A DNA stretch of 64,000 nt, from the NCBI GenBank assembly GCA_905250115.1, contig CAJNOI010000214.1:40402-104401 (forward strand), given 5' to 3'. Source of the DNA: Adineta steineri. Lineage: Eukaryota > Rotifera > Eurotatoria > Adinetida > Adinetidae. The stretch's first letter is position 1; each line of letters begins with the position of its first letter. The translations under genes were made by a program, and so were the position numbers. This document shows positions 10,606 to 22,847 of the stretch, one piece after another. The notes under the pieces are model-generated. The model was given only the letters and a program-made list of their open reading frames with translations. It was not told the origin of the DNA and did not search any database.

Positions 10606-11475
10606 TTAGACGAGCACTTCAGGAAATTCAAAGTGAACATCTTTGCCGGTAAGTTTCTTGTAAATTGATTGAAAAGCTGGTACCTAAAATTAAATAATAA
10701 TAATTTATTTTTTGTAAATATATTTTTGTAAAAAATACTAACCTTATTTTCAACAAGTGTTTGTTGATTTTTATCAAGATGAACTTTGAATAAACGAGAT
10801 CCATCTAATTTTATGCGAATACGTTTGCCTGTTATTTCAGCTGGATAAACAAGATCATGTAAAATAGCATCATGAACTGCAGTTAATGTTCGGCTAATAA
10901 AACAAAATATTAGTTTAGTTTTTTCATTTTATACGAAAAATATCTATTTTTACTTTCGTGGTCGTTTTTGTTTCGATTGTGTTTTCGATTTGCGTGTTGG
11001 TTTTGGCAAAATACGACGCTACAAAATAATAGAAAAAGAAATAAATATTTTCTAAATAAAATTGAAAGAACTACGAACTTGTCCAAGAAGAACAACAGTT
11101 TGGTTGTATTTCTTTTCAAGTTCAGATACAAGTAATGAATGAACTCGTTGGAAACCTTTTACTTTTGGTACTGGAATATAGATGACAAGAGCTTGTCGTC
11201 CATCGCCCAATTCAACTCTCTACAAAAATCAAAAAATATTTATTATAAAATCAAACAAATTTTTTTTGTCAAACCTTGGCTCCAGTGATATAGAGTTCTC
11301 GTAATTGACCTTTAAATTGTGCATTACCTTCGAGTTCAGTAAATTGCTAAATAAATAAAACAAAAAAATTTATCGAATATCCAATAGAAAAGTTTATTTT
11401 TACTTGTGAAACATCGAGTTCTAATGCAGTTGGTGGTTCACTACCACTTTTCATGATCTTAGTACCGGTACTCAT
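10606..11475 (-). CDS. RPS7: Small ribosomal subunit protein eS7
   Basis: A structural protein of the cytosolic 40S subunit. Six exons (11475-11404, 11346-11275, 11219-11079, 11018-10954, 10893-10743, 10683-10606) join to 192 residues; human RPS7 has 194. The family landmarks are all present: [18 protein letters not shown], then LVSELEKKY followed by VVLLGQRRILPKP, then [20 protein letters not shown], then [11 protein letters not shown], ending with [15 protein letters not shown] and VLV. Every exon has a good GT-AG border and the frame is unbroken. A TTTTCAG acceptor 31 bases upstream of the ATG indicates a 5' UTR intron or trans-splicing. The gene is head to head with DONSON and tail to tail with the RING ligase gene. 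Confidence 0.97.
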
Positions 11476-11847
11476 TGTTGACAATTAAAATTGTAGTCAA
11501 ACAATCTGAAAATAAAAATATCTCGTTAGTATCCTCTCTATCAACTAAATATAAGAATGAATTGAAAAAAAAACACAACAAATGGATCCTCTACATTATT
11601 CCATATTTTACCATATTATATTAAATAAACATTGATTTTATTTTCATATATTTTTATTATTTGAATAATTAAATAAAAATATTTTCAATTTGAAATCACC
11701 GAGAAAAAGAAATTTTTTTAAATATTAAAATCTATCTGAATGGATTAATTGAATTGACCAATAAAAAATATTCTATTATACTTTAACAGCTGATGAATTT
11801 GAAGAAATTTTTAATATCTTTTTATACACAAAAAGAATCTTTTATCG
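11476..11847. promoter_or_regulatory. Shared divergent promoter region, RPS7 / DONSON
   Basis: Only 372 bases lie between the two ATG codons on opposite strands, so both promoters must fit here. AT-rich; no clear TATA box or known site was picked out. Confidence 0.45.
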
Positions 11848-13687
11848 ATGGATATGAACGGTGGAAAACCACTCTCACCATGGAAAGTTCCATCACGTAT
11901 ATCATTAAAACGTATTCGTCATAAAATCAATTCAGATTTAACATTACAAACACTTTCATCTGCAACAAATGAGAAAAATTCTCAAAAATTAAATGGAAAA
12001 CGACAACGTCCCATGATTAATAAATTTGCTTTAGCACGTTCAATATCAACACCAACATCAGATGAAAATGTTACACCAACTATAACAACAACGACATCAG
12101 AAAAAAATCTTCATAGTAATAATAATGATGAATATCTTCTTGCTAAACTTCATCAAATTATGCCACCACCATCATTTGTATCAACTGTTTCAACTGATAA
12201 TCATTTTCATTCGACAATGAAAAGTTTTTCATTTGATGATACATTTAATAATTCTCCAGAATCAAGTAAAATTATTAAAATTTCGTTTTTTTTGGAAATT
12301 TTGAATTGATTTTGATTTAGATAAAATATCTGATGAATCTATTTCTTTATTTCCAATTGATTGGTCATTAAAATCATCATGTCGATTTCATTCTTTAAAT
12401 TCATCAGCATTTTTAAATAATTTTATGAAACTTCGTTCAACGGATGAATCACTTGCATTAGAATATATTTGTTCAAATATAAATCAAGATAATGATAAAG
12501 CATTATTTCGTTCATTAACATCATATTGGACTTATCCACATATAGCATGGCTTAAATTATTTCCACGTTCACAACAACAGCAACAACAACAAGTGAATAT
12601 GAATTTAGCATCATTAGATGAACAATCACAAATAGCTATACAAGATGAATGGAAAGTGGCATTTCAATCACTTTTTCAAGCATTTAGAACAAAATATTCA
12701 ACATTTTTTTATATGTGTACACATACATTTAATATTTTATTTCGAGAAGATTCTTCATCGCAAATTGTTGCAATTATTTCTCCAACAACAAGTGGATTAA
12801 GATCAGCACTTGAACGAGAAGGAATTGAATTTACAATGGCTGAGTAAGTTCAACAGAAATATTCCATTTGATAGTTTTTTGTGACATATACACGAAAGAC
12901 GGTATCGATAATATTCGTTATTCAAGTCGTTGGACACAGAATATTGATACCTCGACGAGCGTGGTATGTGTATTTACATACTTGAATAAATATTCTTCTG
13001 TATAATTACCCTTGAAGTACTATTATATATGTTAGATAAGACATTTTTTAAGTTATTAGAATATTTGTGAAACAATATAGGTCTTTTTTTAGTGGTAGTG
13101 ATTCATTAAATAATTCAGCAAATAAACCAAATGATGATGGTGAAGAAGATGAGAATGGTGATGAGAATGATGCAACATGTGTTCAATGGTTAGAAGATAT
13201 TGGTTTATCTGCATCATCTTCGACAAATACAAATAATGAACGACGAGGTGTATCGTCAAAGAAAAAACCTTCAAATGATAAAACACGTTCAACAACAATT
13301 CTTATTCGAGATTTATCTTCTGTAAATAGTTTATTTAATTTTCTTCTAAATAAATCTCAACGAACATGTATGGCATTAACTGGACCATTAGCTGGAATAC
13401 CACCAACATTAATATCACCACGTCCATTTCTTAATTCAACATTAAAATATTTAAATGTTCATTTTCAATCAAATTCAATGGTTACAATTGATGGTGGACC
13501 TTTATTACCTGATCGTTTAAAAGGTTTATGGAATCTTCTTACAGATAAATCTCAAGAAATACAAATGGTATGTACAAATGTTGAACGAACATCATCATTA
13601 AATTTAGATGGTGAACATGGTCGAACAATCAAACAAATTTCTATAAATGAAAATCGAGATTTACGTGTACAATTTACAACAATTTGA
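11848..13687 (+). CDS. DONSON: DONSON replication initiation factor
   Basis: DONSON is a nuclear protein needed in animals to bring GINS to the MCM helicase when the CMG helicase is built, and for fork stability. Three exons (11848-12265, 12321-12843, 13081-13687) join to 515 residues (human 566). The N-terminal about 150 residues are Ser/Thr/Asn-rich and disordered, opening with GGKPLSPWKVP, a short motif seen at DONSON N-termini. The conserved core has FPIDWSLKSS (human FPLDWSLK), SYWTYPHIAWLKLFP, FYMCTHTF, SPTTSGLRSALEREGIEFT and ALTGPLAGIPPTLISP (human ATSGPQAGLPPTLLSP). An acidic low-complexity insert begins exon 3. The second intron is 237 bases, longer than usual for this locus. The protein ends a little short of the human C-terminus. 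Confidence 0.93.
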
Positions 13688-15570
13688 TCATTTTTTGTCT
13701 TATATTTGATATCTAGTCAACTTAAATAGATTATTTTATTTCGATGTCAGATAGTTTCATATAACAATTTATTATTGATTATTTCTTTAATCGACTTTGT
13801 GTCTTTTTTTTGTTCAAAAAATAAATTTAAAGACGATGTTGTCTTTTTTATATTTTGGATTATTTTTTTTTGAAGAAAAATGTCAGTCAAGTAACGATAG
13901 TCAAATAAAATAAGTTTTCTTTATAATAACAAACATTCATCTGTCAATGTCAATTGTTAGAAATCCACTTGAGATCGAGGATAGAGAGAAGAGAAAAAAT
14001 ATTTCCATAGAAAAAAAACATTCGAAAAATCATGCTTTATTGATTGTATGAATAAGAAATTAGATTCAACAAAGAGAAAATCAATTTACCAACTTTGAAG
14101 AGCGAGAATAGAAAAATGATTCATATGTGAAGTATTTAGAAATTTTTATTCTTAAATAAACAGACAGATCTAATACATTCTAGAAACCAATTTATTAATT
14201 ATTTTCTAGCTATAGTTAGTTGAAATATTTTTATTTGTGAATTAGTTAATGTCATAACTTTTTTAAATAAAATCTACGACGAATGGATATTTCCTTATAG
14301 CTAATAATCATTAGATAAATTTTTGAAATATTTTTAAAGTAAATGAAATTTTTATCAAAAACAATACGTATAAAATGGATTATAAATTCTATAAGAAAAA
14401 AAATCGTAAATGCGATAAGGGTAGTGATGGTTTGTTATTTTGATCCTGTAAGAAAATAAAATGATTTTTGTTTTATATTTGTTGTTCTTTTGACCTATAA
14501 AGAAAGCCATATATTTTGCAAATCAATTGACATAATCCGAATAAATCAGAGAAAAAAAATATTTGTCGATTGATGGATTAATGTTTTCTTTTTCTTATTT
14601 TTCTAAATCCTGTAGATGCCATTGTAGTACAGTATTAAAAACATAACCTCTATTTAATCCAGTAAACAAGATGGCGTCATGTATATTTTATTAGTATTTC
14701 TTGTCTTCTCTTCTTATGCTTAATGCCTTTCCCTATGGCGCTTTCGTTCGCGCGCCCCATGATCATTATCGTTCTTCTATTTTTTTTTTCTTTTTTTTCT
14801 TCTTTTCTTTTAGTTATATAGTTTTCTTTGCCGATGTTGATGTCAAAACGGAGAGAAGAAGCAAAAAAACTCGACTTTTTTTCTCCTTCTGTTTTTTTTC
14901 TTATATAGCTACATATATTCACAAAGAGCAAATAAAAAAGAGAGGGAAAAGAGCGTCTATAAAAATGAGTGTCTGCTAACCATACGACGACGGCCATGAC
15001 AGTCAGCAGTAGATCGACAACAAACAACAACAACCATTCGAACTAAAATTTTATTCATGTTCTCTTTTGTTTTTATTTATTTTAGTATCTATTGTAAAAT
15101 AAACAGACCACGAAAAATTAAGTCGTGTAACATCGTCATGTTGGTCTGATTTCCCTCCTTATTTTAATCAATCGTCGAGCAACTGCTAAACAAAAGCAGA
15201 CTCTTTTAATTAATCTTCTCTGTTTCTTTATAATTTTTACTCTTATTACCATCAATTATGTCGATGTCAATATGGCACGTTCACAAAAATATCATGCAGA
15301 TAAAATTTATCTAAGTTAAAAGTGAATGTCCAATAAACCAAAGTCGACTAATAATAAAAATAAATATTCGTCAACTGGGTGGCAAGGGCAGTAGTGACCA
15401 AAAACAACAAGAGCAGGTTTGTTTATTATTGCGCTTTTATTTTATCATAAAAGAGTCTGCATTACATCATCTATATATATATATATATTTTCGTTTTTCT
15501 TCTTCTCTACAGGTATTAGTAATCAGTGGTTGTAAACAAATTCCTCTGTATAAATTTTTTCAACATAACA
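13688..15570. other. Intergenic and 5' UTR of the cyclin gene
   Basis: No coding gene is supported. A short GC-richer patch near 14735-14755 (TTCGTTCGCGCGCCCC) stands out from the AT-rich background and may mark a promoter. A likely untranslated exon ends at 15416 (GAGCAG then GTTTGT). Its intron ends at the CTCTACAG acceptor at 15512, giving the spliced 5' leader of the cyclin gene. Confidence 0.4.
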
Positions 15571-17311
15571 ATGGTATTTGTCGTTGTGGGTCTTCGAACA
15601 GCTGGACAAACAATAAATACTTTAACATCATCCCTCGAACGATTATGCGACAAAGAGCAACGAACATGGAAAGATCGAATCTTCAATCAGATGAGATTAG
15701 TAAGTTTACCTTTTGCTTTTCCTGTCATAAAAAACATATGATAATGAAGGAAGAAAAAAATATTTTTTGTTTTTATGTTATTTTGCATCTTATAACGAAT
15801 ACTTTGGCCTGCTGTTTTACATATGTAGCATAACACTATCTTAATGACGACAATCATGATAGTTAAAAGGCCAACATAACATTTTTTCTTTCTTTTTTAT
15901 CAAGAAGAAGAGACAAAAATAGATAAGAATAATCAATGTTCTATTTACAACTCTTCTAGAGACATGAGAAAGAATAAGAATAGACAATGTTGTTTACAAA
16001 AGGCGGATAAATATTCTTTCTTTCTTCCTTTCAATATAATCACTGTCCATCAATTTATTTCTCCTGAGGGTTATAGACAAACTAAGTCGATAGTTATCGA
16101 TATCTTTTTCTTTCTTTCTTCATTCTATTGAATCATGTATAAACATTGATAAAAACAAATTTGCTTCAAGGTTTATATTATGGATAATTTTGTTTGTAAC
16201 TCAATATACTTTTGATTCATGTTTTTTCCTTTTCGTTAAAATAACTAATTAATTTTGAATTTTAATGTAAAATATTTTTATTCTAAGGACGAAGTAAATA
16301 GTTCTCAACGTAATCATGCATCATCATGGCTTCGCAAAGTGGCCGTATCGCTCCATTTTGGTATCGATACTTATGCACTTAGTGTTGATTTACTTGATCG
16401 ATTTTTGGCTACACTTAAAGTATGTTTTCAAAAGGAATATTTGGTTTTTTGTTAATATAAAAAAAACTCAAAAATTGTATTTTCCTAGGTTCGTCCTAAA
16501 TTTCTCGAATGTTTAGCAGTCGGTTGTTTATATATAGCAGCAAAATGTAAAGAAGAAGATGATACAATTCCTATAACACCTGAATTTGTTATCGATTGTA
16601 ATGCAAGTTGTTCAGCAAATGAACTTCTTCGTATGGAAAGATTAATATTAGAAAAATTTAATTGGTTTGCTGATTTTGTTACATCAGTAGATTTCTTACA
16701 AATTGTAAGTAGACGAAAACAAAAATGTTTGTTTTTGTTTTTGTTTTTCTTTTCATAAAAATATTTACTCTTTTTCTTTCCTAGTACTTTGCACTTTTAT
16801 TGCTTAAATCCGGTAGTCAACATGAAGGAGATGAAAACGAAAAGGCTTTAGTTGAAAAATATGCTGATTTAGAATTAAAATTAGCTTCATGCTTACAACA
16901 TCATCGTTTAGCATCATTTAAACCAAGAATTCTTGCATTAGCTCTTATTAGTTTAGAATTAGAAAAACAACAAGCACAAGAACCTGAAGTTAATATTGAT
17001 TGGCTTGCTTCGATTAGTTATTTACAACAATTAGCTAAAGTAAATATAAATAGAAAATAAAAGAGAATTTTTCTTTTAAAAAAGAAAAAAAATATCTTAT
17101 TAAGGTTGAAAGTGATGCGTTATTATCATGTCGGGATTTGATTGTTCGTCTATCACCATCATACAAGGTTGTTCGATTGGAATTAGCTGATCTTGCTTTT
17201 ATTTCCCGTGCTTATAATCATTCAAGTTCATTAAAACCATTGATTAGTTTACCTGGGCGACCAACCTATGCCGATGTTGTTTGTGGTCGCGTTGCCTCTG
17301 CTGCCCAATAA
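15571..17311 (+). CDS. CCNI: Cyclin I-like protein (cyclin G/I family)
   Basis: Cyclin I and its relatives are atypical cyclins; vertebrate CCNI binds CDK5 and is linked to cell survival more than to the cell cycle. Five coding exons (15571-15699, 16288-16419, 16489-16704, 16785-17039, 17105-17311) all join at phase 0 to 312 residues. The N-terminal cyclin box holds SLLDRFLATxK-like residues: here VDLLDRFLATLKVRPKFLEC, very close to human cyclin I. It goes on with CLYIAAKCKEEDDTIP and ELLRMERLILEKFNW. The second fold has ILALALISLELEKQ. The protein stops soon after and lacks the long C-terminal tail of vertebrate cyclin I. The ATG is the first after the 5' UTR acceptor at 15512. The first coding intron is about 590 bases. 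Confidence 0.88.
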
Positions 17312-17345
17312 GTGTGTGTCCGTGTGTGTGTGTGCGTGTGTGTCC
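17310..17345. repeat. TG-rich microsatellite
   Basis: Imperfect (TG)n run with single-base breaks, directly after the cyclin stop codon and so within its 3' UTR. Confidence 0.8.
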
Positions 17346-19380
17346 TTTTTATTTTCTTTTAAAACCGTTTCATGTGAGCATTGAGAACAAACTGGAAAAT
17401 ATGAAGATGGTTAAGTTAACAAAAAAAAAATAACCAAAAATCAACGTTTTAACTTCTTTTTCTTTTCTCTTTTACCTTTTCTTTATTATTTTCTTTTTTG
17501 CTTAATCCATAATTGACGTCGCATGTCTGATATTACCATGTATGTACACATATAAATCTATTCTCCATCTAATTTATTTCTAACTCATTTTTGATACAGT
17601 TGCTGAGAGAAAACAAAACATCTTGTAAATTTAAAAAAAAAGAATAAGAGAATGCATTCCATCTTGTATCGATCAGCAAGTAAGTGTGACGCAATCACAG
17701 TAGAACTAAACGAAACTACATAGGAGAATGGATTTAATTCATTTATCTCTATTTTATCGTGTCTACTGTCTTATACATATATATTATTAACACATAAAAA
17801 TATACCTTTATTTTTTTGTTTTTTTCACGCCATGTATAGAAATCATTTCGTTGTATTTATTATCCTCTATATTTCTTATGCTTTTAGTATGTAAATAGAT
17901 AAGATCTCATTATAACACAGAAACATTTATCTATTGTTCACTTTTCTTAACTTTTATTTTATTGTAATATTTATCTTAGAAATTTCCTGTCCTATACGTC
18001 CTCTCCTTTTTTTTATCCTTTTTCTCTCTATCTCTCTCTTTCTCCATTTATTTGTCTCGAATTGCTATTAAAACCTCTTGTGTACAAAGACATACAAAAG
18101 AAAAACGAAACAAAAATAAATAAATATATATATATGTAGAAATACGAAAACAATGCTCTTTATTATTATGATATATATATATAAAAAAATCACAGGTATT
18201 CAAATGCTAATGAAACGGTGAGATAATGTATCATTATTGACTTTGATGGGTTTATGAAGAGAAACAAGGTTAATTTTAGTCTACAAGGCATATAAAAAAA
18301 AGACAAATGTACGTGAGAAAAAAAACGAGATAAAAGGTGAATGTAAGCAAAAAAAGAAAAAAAGAAAATACCATTACATTGACAAGCAAGGATGAAATTG
18401 AAACCATTTATCAATAAAACAACATATGTCACGCCTATTGTATGCACTTTTTACTTAATGGGTTCTAATTTTATACCTTGTTCATGATAATCTTTATATA
18501 AGCACGAGACTATTGTGCTTGTTAATTCAGTTACCTCGAAGAAAAGAATGATTACATGTCAAGTGACAATCAAGAATTTTATTATTATACGGAATAAAAC
18601 TGATTATATCGAATGAGTTAATTTAAAGAAATAGTCTATCAAGTATTTTCAAGGTAAAACTATTAACTTCAGTAAAACACTCATTATGTACTCGATTGTC
18701 ATTTTTTTTATTGCAAATATTTGAACTGTTCCTTGTAAAATGTGAAATATGTAATATATTATTTACGAATTGGTTTTATTCTCTATGTAATAACTTGTTA
18801 TCTGATTTAAATTCATCATTATCAATTCATTAATCGAAAATATTATATTTCTCATCTTCTTATCGTGTCGTTGATTAGATATTCAGGGTTTTTTCTATTT
18901 GCAAGAAGAAATTATCTCAAATTATTGTAAATCCTGTTGATTTATTTAATATAGATAAGCTTTACACGAGTATATTATCCAAACCGCAAAGAAAAATAAT
19001 ACTTGAAGCTGATTGGTTGATTATATTTCAGATGTTTATCAAAAGGTAAATAAATATCAAAATGATGGTTAGTTTTATTCGAAAAAAAACCTTCGATATA
19101 ATTAAAATCATCAACAAGCCGACTGAGTATTTATTTTTATCTCAAAAAAATATTTTGAAAAATATTTTTATCAACATAAGAATGACATGACATTTATAAA
19201 AATTATTCTGACAGTAATATGATAGAATATTCCCTAATGACAATATTCTCTATAACACAGGTCAAAAAAACATACAGATATAAGCGATATATTCTTGAAA
19301 AGTGTATACATTAACTGAAAGAATTGTTTCGCTTTCATATCGGCCTTATGGATCACAACAAACCAATTGTATATATATAC
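17346..19380. other. Cyclin 3' flank, then gene-free
   Basis: T-rich and CT-rich 3' UTR-like sequence up to about 18180, then AT-rich sequence with no supported gene. Confidence 0.4.
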
Positions 19381-19394
19381 CAACTATATTTTGT

Positions 19395-19670
19395 TTCGTC
19401 AATGAATAGCCAATATCAGCAATAGTATATAGTCTTTTAATAGAAATATGTTTTAAATCATCACCAGATGATTCAAGTGCTGTTGTTGAATCATATACAC
19501 CATTTATTGCATCACCACCAAATAATACCTATTGCTTTTTTCTACTGTTCATCGATCTGATCATGTTATTATTTATTTTATCAAATATATCAATATTATA
19601 TGATTAATACTTATTTACCAATACTTCATTTTATATATTTAGATTGTTATGAATTATTCAATATTTAATT
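19395..19670 (+). pseudogene. Decayed inverted partial copy of RB1CC1 C-terminal exon
   Basis: This stretch is a clear relative of the last exon of RB1CC1 (parent span about 23558 down to 23181), placed in the opposite orientation 3 kb beyond that gene's end. The shared run TGTTTTAAATCATCACCAG is followed by a matching reading of CFKSSP, DDSSA, SYTPF and ASPPNN. After a clean loss of about 115 bases relative to the parent, it resumes at a TACCTATTGC-like join and continues through the segment that codes VNRSDHVIIYF in the parent. Stops and frame changes break it. The upstream edge resembles the parent's intron end, so it is a genomic copy, not a retrocopy. No other RB1CC1 exons are seen nearby. 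Confidence 0.85.
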
Positions 19671-19699
19671 AAATTAAAATCTATTTCTACAATACTAGA

Positions 19700-20906
19700 T
19701 AAATAGTTATCAAAATAAGAATCGAAAGTCTATTGATAATAACTGCATAAATAACAACAAAGACTAAAGATATATTTATAAGAGCTCTGATTAGTATGCA
19801 TCCAATCATGAGGAAAATATCCGACGGCCATTGTGTGCTAAGAATTAATGAAAATACTACGATCAATATGTCTATGTTGACGTTTTGTAACGATAAACTT
19901 TTTCAATTTTCTGTTTTCTACAGAGATTTTATCGATATTTATCTGATACATAAGTCAATGTTTCCTCGTGTTTTGTTATCAGATATATCAAGGGAAGAAA
20001 TCGAGACTTTGGAAGTGAGTGATCCACTTATCAGATACAACCTCTAGATCCTTGTGTTACTTTCCTAGTATTTTTCAGCGGTATTCGATCAGAATCATCG
20101 TCCTACGTAGTACATCAGAATAGTGTAGCCTTGATTTTTCTGTCTTGAAATACATTGATTTCATTAGATCTCTTTAAAATATTGTAGTCTTTCCAGTACA
20201 TCTATCAAGTACAGTAAAAATTACAAGAACACTTATTGATTTATAAAAAGCGACGAATATGCATAATTCAACATATTAATAATAAACTTTTAAACTGTTC
20301 ATTTTAAGTTCAATGAAATCCTTAAATCATCTAAATGTATGTTCATAACAATTCCAGCATGTTACCAGAAATTGATTCATCAGTACAGTTGCATCATTTA
20401 TTCATTATATGTAACCATTTGTTAAGAATGAAGACAATGAATGACAACAGATTGATTCTATCAACAACAAAAATAATAAATATAGACGGAATATTATGTA
20501 AACATGGATAATGTTTTCTCAGAATAGAAATCATACATGAAGCAGTTCCTAATAGAGATATGAACTAATAAACAATTTTATTTACGCATAGGATAAAAAA
20601 TGATATTAATTCATATTTGTTAAATTTTATAATATTATTCAAATTTATAATAGATGATTACTGAAATGCATTTTATTTTCTTCATTGTTTTTCATTGATC
20701 ATAAAGCATGAAAGTTTTTCGTATTAAATTAATATCAATTATTTACTATCGAATAATGATAGTACATCATAAATAAGTTATTGAAAATTAATTTTGAAAT
20801 GAAGTGACATCTTTCTTCTATGGTTAGTAACTTCCAATATACTATCTTCTAGTTTTTACTCAAACTATAATATGAAAATGAATGAAAATATAACTAATTC
20901 AAGAAA
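19700..20906. other. Gene-free stretch
   Basis: AT-rich. A frame of 83 codons (19796-20047) has no recognisable domain and no sign of splicing, and is not accepted as a gene. Confidence 0.35.
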
Positions 20907-21383
20907 ATGCTTGGGACTTTTTTTCCTAAGCGATCTGTCTCATCCAGTCAACTATTTACATTCATAACGAACAGTATTCGTCATTCTAGTACAAGTTCAA
21001 CTAGTAATAAAAAACCGGATGAAGATATCGAACATCGTCATCGATTAGCAACAACAAAGAAAATGCGTCTATTAGGTTTACAAAGTAATCAATCTCATAA
21101 AGCACTTTCAATCTATGATAATTATGTTTATCAACAAAAGAAAACACCTGATTTACGAATGTTTGCAGTTGCTATTAATTGTGCAACGATTGCTCAAAAT
21201 TTATCCAAAGGTCGTGAAATTCATCAATATATCCAAGAAAATTGTCCACATCTAAAAGATGATCTCATGTTAAAACAACAACTTCGTTATTTTTATATTA
21301 AATGTAATGATCAAATATCTGCTGATAAACTCTTTCAACAACAAAATACAGATCTAAATAAACATGAAAAAACAAATAACTAA
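20907..21383 (+). CDS. Short PPR-like protein, probably mitochondrial
   Basis: A single-exon frame of 158 residues. The first about 40 residues are rich in Ser, Thr, Arg and Lys with few acids, which suits a mitochondrial presequence. Residues 70-145 read like plant-type pentatricopeptide repeats: ALSIYDNYV, then FAVAINCATIAQNLSKGREI, HQYIQENCP, then YFYIKCND and ADKLFQ. The GREIH, Y-x-KC and A-x-x-LF spacing is that of the L and S motifs of PLS-class PPR proteins, which bind organelle RNA. Only about two motifs are present, far fewer than in a working plant PPR editing factor, and no E or DYW domain follows. AATAAA lies soon after the stop. Family call is by motif only; function is not known. 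Confidence 0.6.
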   Translation: MLGTFFPKRSVSSSQLFTFITNSIRHSSTSSTSNKKPDEDIEHRHRLATTKKMRLLGLQSNQSHKALSIYDNYVYQQKKTPDLRMFAVAINCATIAQNLSKGREIHQYIQENCPHLKDDLMLKQQLRYFYIKCNDQISADKLFQQQNTDLNKHEKTNN

Positions 21384-21708
21384 TATTTTTTTTATTTTCA
21401 TAGTTAAAATAAACTAATATTGAAATGTTTATTATCAATATACTTTATTCTTTTTTTTTATAAAACTAACTATTAAGGTACACATTGACATATCAAGAAT
21501 ATTTTCTTTCTTTTGCTGTTTGATGATTTATTCAGAGGCATATTATTTACAATGCAATACTCTCGAAGCTAATCATACATACGCAATTTATGAAAAGTAG
21601 GGCATCAAATATCTTTTTTTTTATAGGTGTCATTAAACGAAGAATAAGATATATATTTATGATATTTTCATTATAGTAATTATTTTCAGTAGATTGTATC
21701 AATAAACA

Positions 21709-21918
21709 ATGATAGACGTAGTTCTTCTTGCTGTTGGCTTTGGTGTAGTAACTGTTATGGTCAGTGCCATATGTCTAATAGGATATATATGTATTCCTTC
21801 AACTCCATTATCAACAGATACATCTTCTATAAATAAAGAAGAAGAATATTATCAATATTTGAAACGTCATAATCAACAGCTATATAGGTACAAAAGCTTC
21901 TATTATTCTAATTATTGA
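21709..21918 (+). CDS. Single-membrane-span microprotein, 69 aa
   Basis: A 69-residue frame with a strong hydrophobic segment at residues 3-29 (LLAVGFGVVTVMVSAICLIG inside it), then a short Pro/Ser/Thr linker, then a tail rich in Tyr, Gln and charged residues. A TTTTCAG acceptor lies 22 bases upstream of the ATG, which favours a real transcript. The family is not recognised. The layout recalls the 79-residue protein at 981-1220. It could be a membrane microprotein or a signal-anchored peptide. Confidence 0.5.
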   Translation: MIDVVLLAVGFGVVTVMVSAICLIGYICIPSTPLSTDTSSINKEEEYYQYLKRHNQQLYRYKSFYYSNY

Positions 21919-22847
21919 ATTTTATATCAAGCTCACCGATCGAAATAATGTACATTCATCAACATATTTATTATATAATTTTTTTTCATATATTTGTTCT
22001 TTTATTTTAATTATTTTACATTACATTCAGAAGTATATTAAGTGATATTCTTTTCTTGTAATATCATACAGTTAAATATGTTCAAGAAAGTGATTCATAC
22101 GTTTTTATTTTGAACTGAATGGCTTGCATGATGAACTGTGTTTCATAAGTATAGGTAAATGCATAAATCATCTAATACTAATCAATCTACTGAACTGTCA
22201 CTACAATAAATCATTCTGATTAAATTTTCGTTACAAAAAAAACGAAAACTATTTCGTATCATTGACGATCAGTTGATTACGTGCATATTCTATTTATTAT
22301 GCTTTTAATATTATTGAGATTATCATAAAAATGATTTGCATACAGTTGTTTGTCAATTTACTTTTCGATTCTACAGGATATTTCAAACATATGAACAATT
22401 AACGAACAAAATTTAAGCTTTATACATAATATCAGTGAAATAATATGTTTATAGATAAATGATTGAATCGCATGTTCTATCTAAGTATAATATATGAATA
22501 AATAAGATATTTTTGTTTTTCTTTCATGTCATTGTAGAATCATGTATAATTGTTCTCTTTTTTCACTCTGTACAAAATATTATCAAAAAAAAAAAGAAAG
22601 GAAAAGCACAATACACCTCGATGAGTTAAATTGAAGAAAAAGATGTTTAAAATACACACACACATACACTTGTTTCAGAGAAATCTAATACACATAAAGA
22701 AGAAGAAGAAGAAGAAGAAGAAAGAAGGATTTATGACTAGTCAATATATATATATATATGTATATATGTATAGAAGAGAAGAATAAAACACTAAAGGGAC
22801 GGACAAAATAGCACCAAGTTCAATAGATAAATAACCATATAAATACA
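21919..22847. other. Gene-free stretch and RB1CC1 3' flank, with microsatellites
   Basis: No gene seen. A CA run (about 22657-22670), a GAA run (22697-22723) and a TA run (22744-22772) lie just downstream of the RB1CC1 stop, in its likely 3' UTR. Confidence 0.5.

Noticed and set aside
12880-12975. Weak inverted pairs in the second DONSON intron (GTATCGATAATATT / AATATTGATAC)
   Set aside because: Arms are short and interrupted; not convincing as an element.
14701-15033. Overlapping frames on both strands rich in Phe/Lys
   Set aside because: They arise from T and A tracts in the cyclin upstream region; both strands open at once and neither has a recognisable domain.
19796-20047. 83-codon frame next to the RB1CC1 relic
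   Set aside because: No family likeness and no match to RB1CC1; not supported as a gene.
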